Positions 6,353 to 6,772 of a stretch of 6,772 nt of DNA are shown here, piece after piece. The notes under the pieces are model-generated. The model did not search any database and had not been told where the DNA came from. It saw nothing but the letters and a program-made list of their open reading frames with translations. Made by a program: the position numbers and the translations under genes. Every line of letters starts with the position of its first letter. The stretch's first letter is position 1. Origin of the DNA: Nitrosarchaeum sp. (GTDB lineage Archaea > Thermoproteota > Nitrososphaeria > Nitrososphaerales > Nitrosopumilaceae); assembly GCA_004297665.1 (NCBI GenBank), contig SCUP01000006.1, positions 1-6,772 on the forward strand, given 5' to 3'.

Positions 6353-6633
6353 TCGTCAACAAAAGATTCTCTTTTCAGTCCTTCTGGCAAAGTAAGATCA
6401 CCTTGAAGAAGATTAGACTGTAATGAAGTTATCACATCATCAATATTATAGCCTAGTTTTTCTAGCTCTTTTTCTGTAATTTTGGAAATTTTTGCACCTA
6501 TATTCTGACCACCAATTCGTCCAAATGCAATTGCGTTGAATCTAAAAGTATGAGCATCAATGGTAAAAGTACCAGTGATTTTTGCCGCCATCTGGCTTCC
6601 ATGAACATTATTAATGTGAACTTTGAGATTCAT
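6349..6633 (-). CDS. Conserved-looking hypothetical protein of 94 residues
   Basis: I do not recognise the family. The product is small, soluble in appearance and lacks cysteine, signal peptide or membrane segment. Residues 1-50 alternate in a way that predicts beta strands ([31 protein letters not shown]), followed by a glycine-rich turn ([11 protein letters not shown], 38-48). The second half is charged and likely helical ([23 protein letters not shown], described here as residues 52-74), ending in an acidic tail VDD. The ATG at 6633 is the first start after the upstream stop. It shows no Shine-Dalgarno and lies five bases after the stop of the preceding minus-strand gene, so it is probably translated by reinitiation in the same operon. 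Its stop overlaps the mtnP stop tail-to-tail. Real-gene status is supported by that tight operon packing and by absence of a competing frame. Confidence 0.75.
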   Translation of the reverse strand: MNLKVHINNVHGSQMAAKITGTFTIDAHTFRFNAIAFGRIGGQNIGAKISKITEKELEKLGYNIDDVITSLQSNLLQGDLTLPEGLKRESFVDD

Positions 6634-6638
6634 TTAAG

Positions 6639-6772
6639 TTAAATTTCTACAACCTTGTTAACATTATCATCTATCAAAAAGCTCCAATGCTGATCATCTT
6701 CAACTTTGAAATTTTTTACTTTAAGAGAAACAATTTGTTCATCTAAACATTCATGTTTAATTTCAGAATTTT
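6639..6772 (-). CDS. C-terminal fragment of an unrecognised gene (cut by window edge)
   Basis: On the minus strand a frame is open from the window end to a TAA at 6641-6639, giving 43 complete codons. It begins NSEIKHECLDEQIV and ends with DDNVNKVVEI. No methionine occurs in the visible part, so the start lies outside. The visible tail is acidic and lysine-rich with alternating hydrophobics (VSLKVKNFKV, HWSFLID), suggesting beta strands of a soluble protein. It stops five bases before the start of the 94-residue gene, so the two probably form one transcript. The evidence is an uninterrupted frame plus operon-like spacing. No function can be assigned. Confidence 0.6.
   Translation of the reverse strand, partial: NSEIKHECLDEQIVSLKVKNFKVEDDQHWSFLIDDNVNKVVEI

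Overview
The window is strongly AT-rich DNA, about one third G+C by eye, and it looks archaeal. The best fit is a marine ammonia-oxidising archaeon of the Nitrosopumilus type (Nitrososphaerota/Thaumarchaeota). This is inferred from several signs together: AGGTGA-type ribosome binding sites on some genes, others with no Shine-Dalgarno but an AT-rich box about 25 bases upstream (leaderless style), a methylthioadenosine phosphorylase with a C-terminal CXC motif as in archaeal MTAP II enzymes, and a large secreted protein of tandem beta-sandwich domains. No single marker gene proves the assignment.

Layout. Positions 1-44 hold the first codons of a minus-strand gene that leaves the window. Positions 95-556 (minus) encode a small exported one-domain protein of unknown function. 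A 104-base divergent spacer (557-660) separates it from a plus-strand OLD-family ATPase/TOPRIM protein (661-2754), the only gene here with a plausible link to genome defence or DNA repair. Eighty bases later comes a 724-residue secreted protein of about six Ig-like repeats (2835-5009). Next is a compact two-gene unit: adenine phosphoribosyltransferase (5049-5561) and 5'-methylthioadenosine phosphorylase (5561-6352), sharing one base at a TAATG junction. Converging on it, and overlapping its stop by 4 bases, is a minus-strand pair: an unrecognised 94-residue protein (6349-6633) and, 5 bases upstream of it, the last 43 codons of another unrecognised gene (6639-6772).

How the genes work together. 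The clear functional unit is adenine salvage. MTAP phosphorolyses methylthioadenosine to adenine and methylthioribose-1-phosphate, and APRT turns the adenine into AMP using PRPP. The two exported proteins on either side of the OLD gene appear to share a beta-sandwich fold and may belong to the cell surface. No sequence evidence ties them to the OLD protein beyond adjacency.

There is no stretch over 300 bases without a gene. I saw no tRNA, rRNA, CRISPR array, insertion sequence, attachment site or convincing hairpin terminator. The nearest thing to an unexplored system is the lone OLD-type ATPase with an altered TOPRIM acidic motif; the rest reads as ordinary chromosomal content.
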